A stretch of DNA of 64,000 nt from Rhodocyclaceae bacterium. Lineage in GTDB: Bacteria; Pseudomonadota; Gammaproteobacteria; Burkholderiales; Rhodocyclaceae. The DNA lies in the NCBI GenBank assembly GCA_006218025.1, contig VBWA01000011.1, positions 62,001-126,000 of the forward strand. The letters are read 5' to 3'. A program made the translations under genes and the position numbers. This document shows, piece by piece, positions 63,673 to 64,000 of this stretch (positions are counted from its first letter, which is position 1; each line of letters opens with the position of its first letter). The notes beneath the pieces were generated by a model. It was not told the DNA's origin, did not search any database, and saw only the letters and a list, made by a program, of their open reading frames with translations.

Positions 63673-64000
63673 ATGTTTGGTTTCCTGAAAACGAAGGACG
63701 ATCCCGCCGCCCCGGCCACGACTAGCCCGGCGACACCGGCGCCACGCGCTTCGTGGGGCGAACGCCTCAAGGCCGGCCTGTCCCGCACCCGCGCCACCCT
63801 CAACACGCCGCTGACCGAGCTTTTCAGCCGGGCGAAGATCGACGATGAACTGCTCGAGGACCTGGAAACCACACTGCTGATGGCGGATTGTGGCGTCGAG
63901 GCGACGCACTGGCTGCTCGACGAACTCAAGGCCACCGTCAAGAAAGACAAGCTGGAAACCCCTGCCCAACTGCGCTCGGCCCTGGCAAAGGGCCTGCAAA
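63673..64000 (+). CDS. ftsY: Signal recognition particle receptor FtsY, N-terminal part (cut by window end)
   Basis: An open frame runs from the ATG at 63673 to the window edge (109 codons): MFGFLKTKDD, an Ala/Pro-rich A-domain of only about 25 residues, then WGERLKAGLSRTRATLNTPLTELF and ELLEDLETTLLMADCGVEAT, which is the FtsY N domain that precedes the GTPase. Divergent from the M16 pair, the ftsY-pqqL/M16 arrangement common in betaproteobacteria. Confidence 0.92.
   Translation, partial: MFGFLKTKDDPAAPATTSPATPAPRASWGERLKAGLSRTRATLNTPLTELFSRAKIDDELLEDLETTLLMADCGVEATHWLLDELKATVKKDKLETPAQLRSALAKGLQ

Overview
The window looks like the chromosome of a GC-rich betaproteobacterium, most likely a Rhodocyclales/Nitrosomonadales-type environmental organism. 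The reasons are an SAH-riboswitch-led ahcY-holin-metF block, the yebC/ruvCAB/ybgC-tolQRAB-pal-cpoB-queE order, the prs-rplY-pth-ychF and tRNA-Gln/ispE/lolB orders, GTG/TTG starts and frequent ATGA-type gene overlaps. The genus cannot be fixed from sequence reading alone.

Layout. 0-6.5 kb: ordinary genes (patatin-like lipoprotein, exonuclease/GIY-YIG fusion, radical SAM enzyme, acyltransferase, a glutaredoxin-like protein lacking the catalytic cysteine, a GlcG/HbpS-like protein). 6.7-9.9 kb: a compact cassette of NERD-domain helicase, HIT protein and an HNH nuclease with a sulfur-binding-like N-terminus (phosphorothioate-DNA restriction type). 10-15.7 kb: a toxin-antitoxin-like cluster (GSU2403-type nucleotidyltransferase, Fic, HipBA, Xre/RES), each unit with its own upstream repeats. 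The cluster is bracketed by two copies of a tRNA-fMet terminator hairpin plus tRNA 3' end, with a third anticodon-arm fragment inside, so 6.7-15.8 kb reads as a layered defence/accessory island. 15.8-18.6 kb: SAH riboswitch, ahcY, small membrane protein, metF. 18.7-27 kb: periplasmic FKBP, small proteins, a TonB receptor/substrate-binding protein/hybrid kinase operon with a receiver domain that has lost its Asp, EamA transporter, HerA-like ATPase. 27-37.2 kb: yebC, peroxiredoxin, EamA, ruvCAB, the Tol-Pal operon and queE, with a perfect 56-bp palindrome at the tolR start.

37.2-49.4 kb is the most distinctive metabolic region. A QseBC-like two-component system diverges from a Cyc2-like fused cytochrome-porin. 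Downstream are two diheme and one monoheme c-type cytochromes, a PEGA lipoprotein, an 814-aa FAD/two-cNMP-domain/four-[4Fe-4S] fusion, a five-helix membrane protein with haem-ligand-like histidines, and an FHA-TM-decaheme cytochrome. I infer an electron route between the outer surface (probably Fe(II) oxidation) and the inner membrane or cytoplasmic pool. Three phased CTTAA boxes in front of cyc2 suggest control by the neighbouring response regulator.

49.4-64 kb is housekeeping (gluQ, thioredoxin, ychF, pth, rplY, prs, tRNA-Gln, ispE, lolB, TPR protein, mutM, ferredoxin, coaD, rsmD, paired M16 proteases, start of ftsY). A ~22-bp repeat with core AGTCGGCGCTGGCG occurs about ten times across the window, mostly inside genes and in several reading frames.
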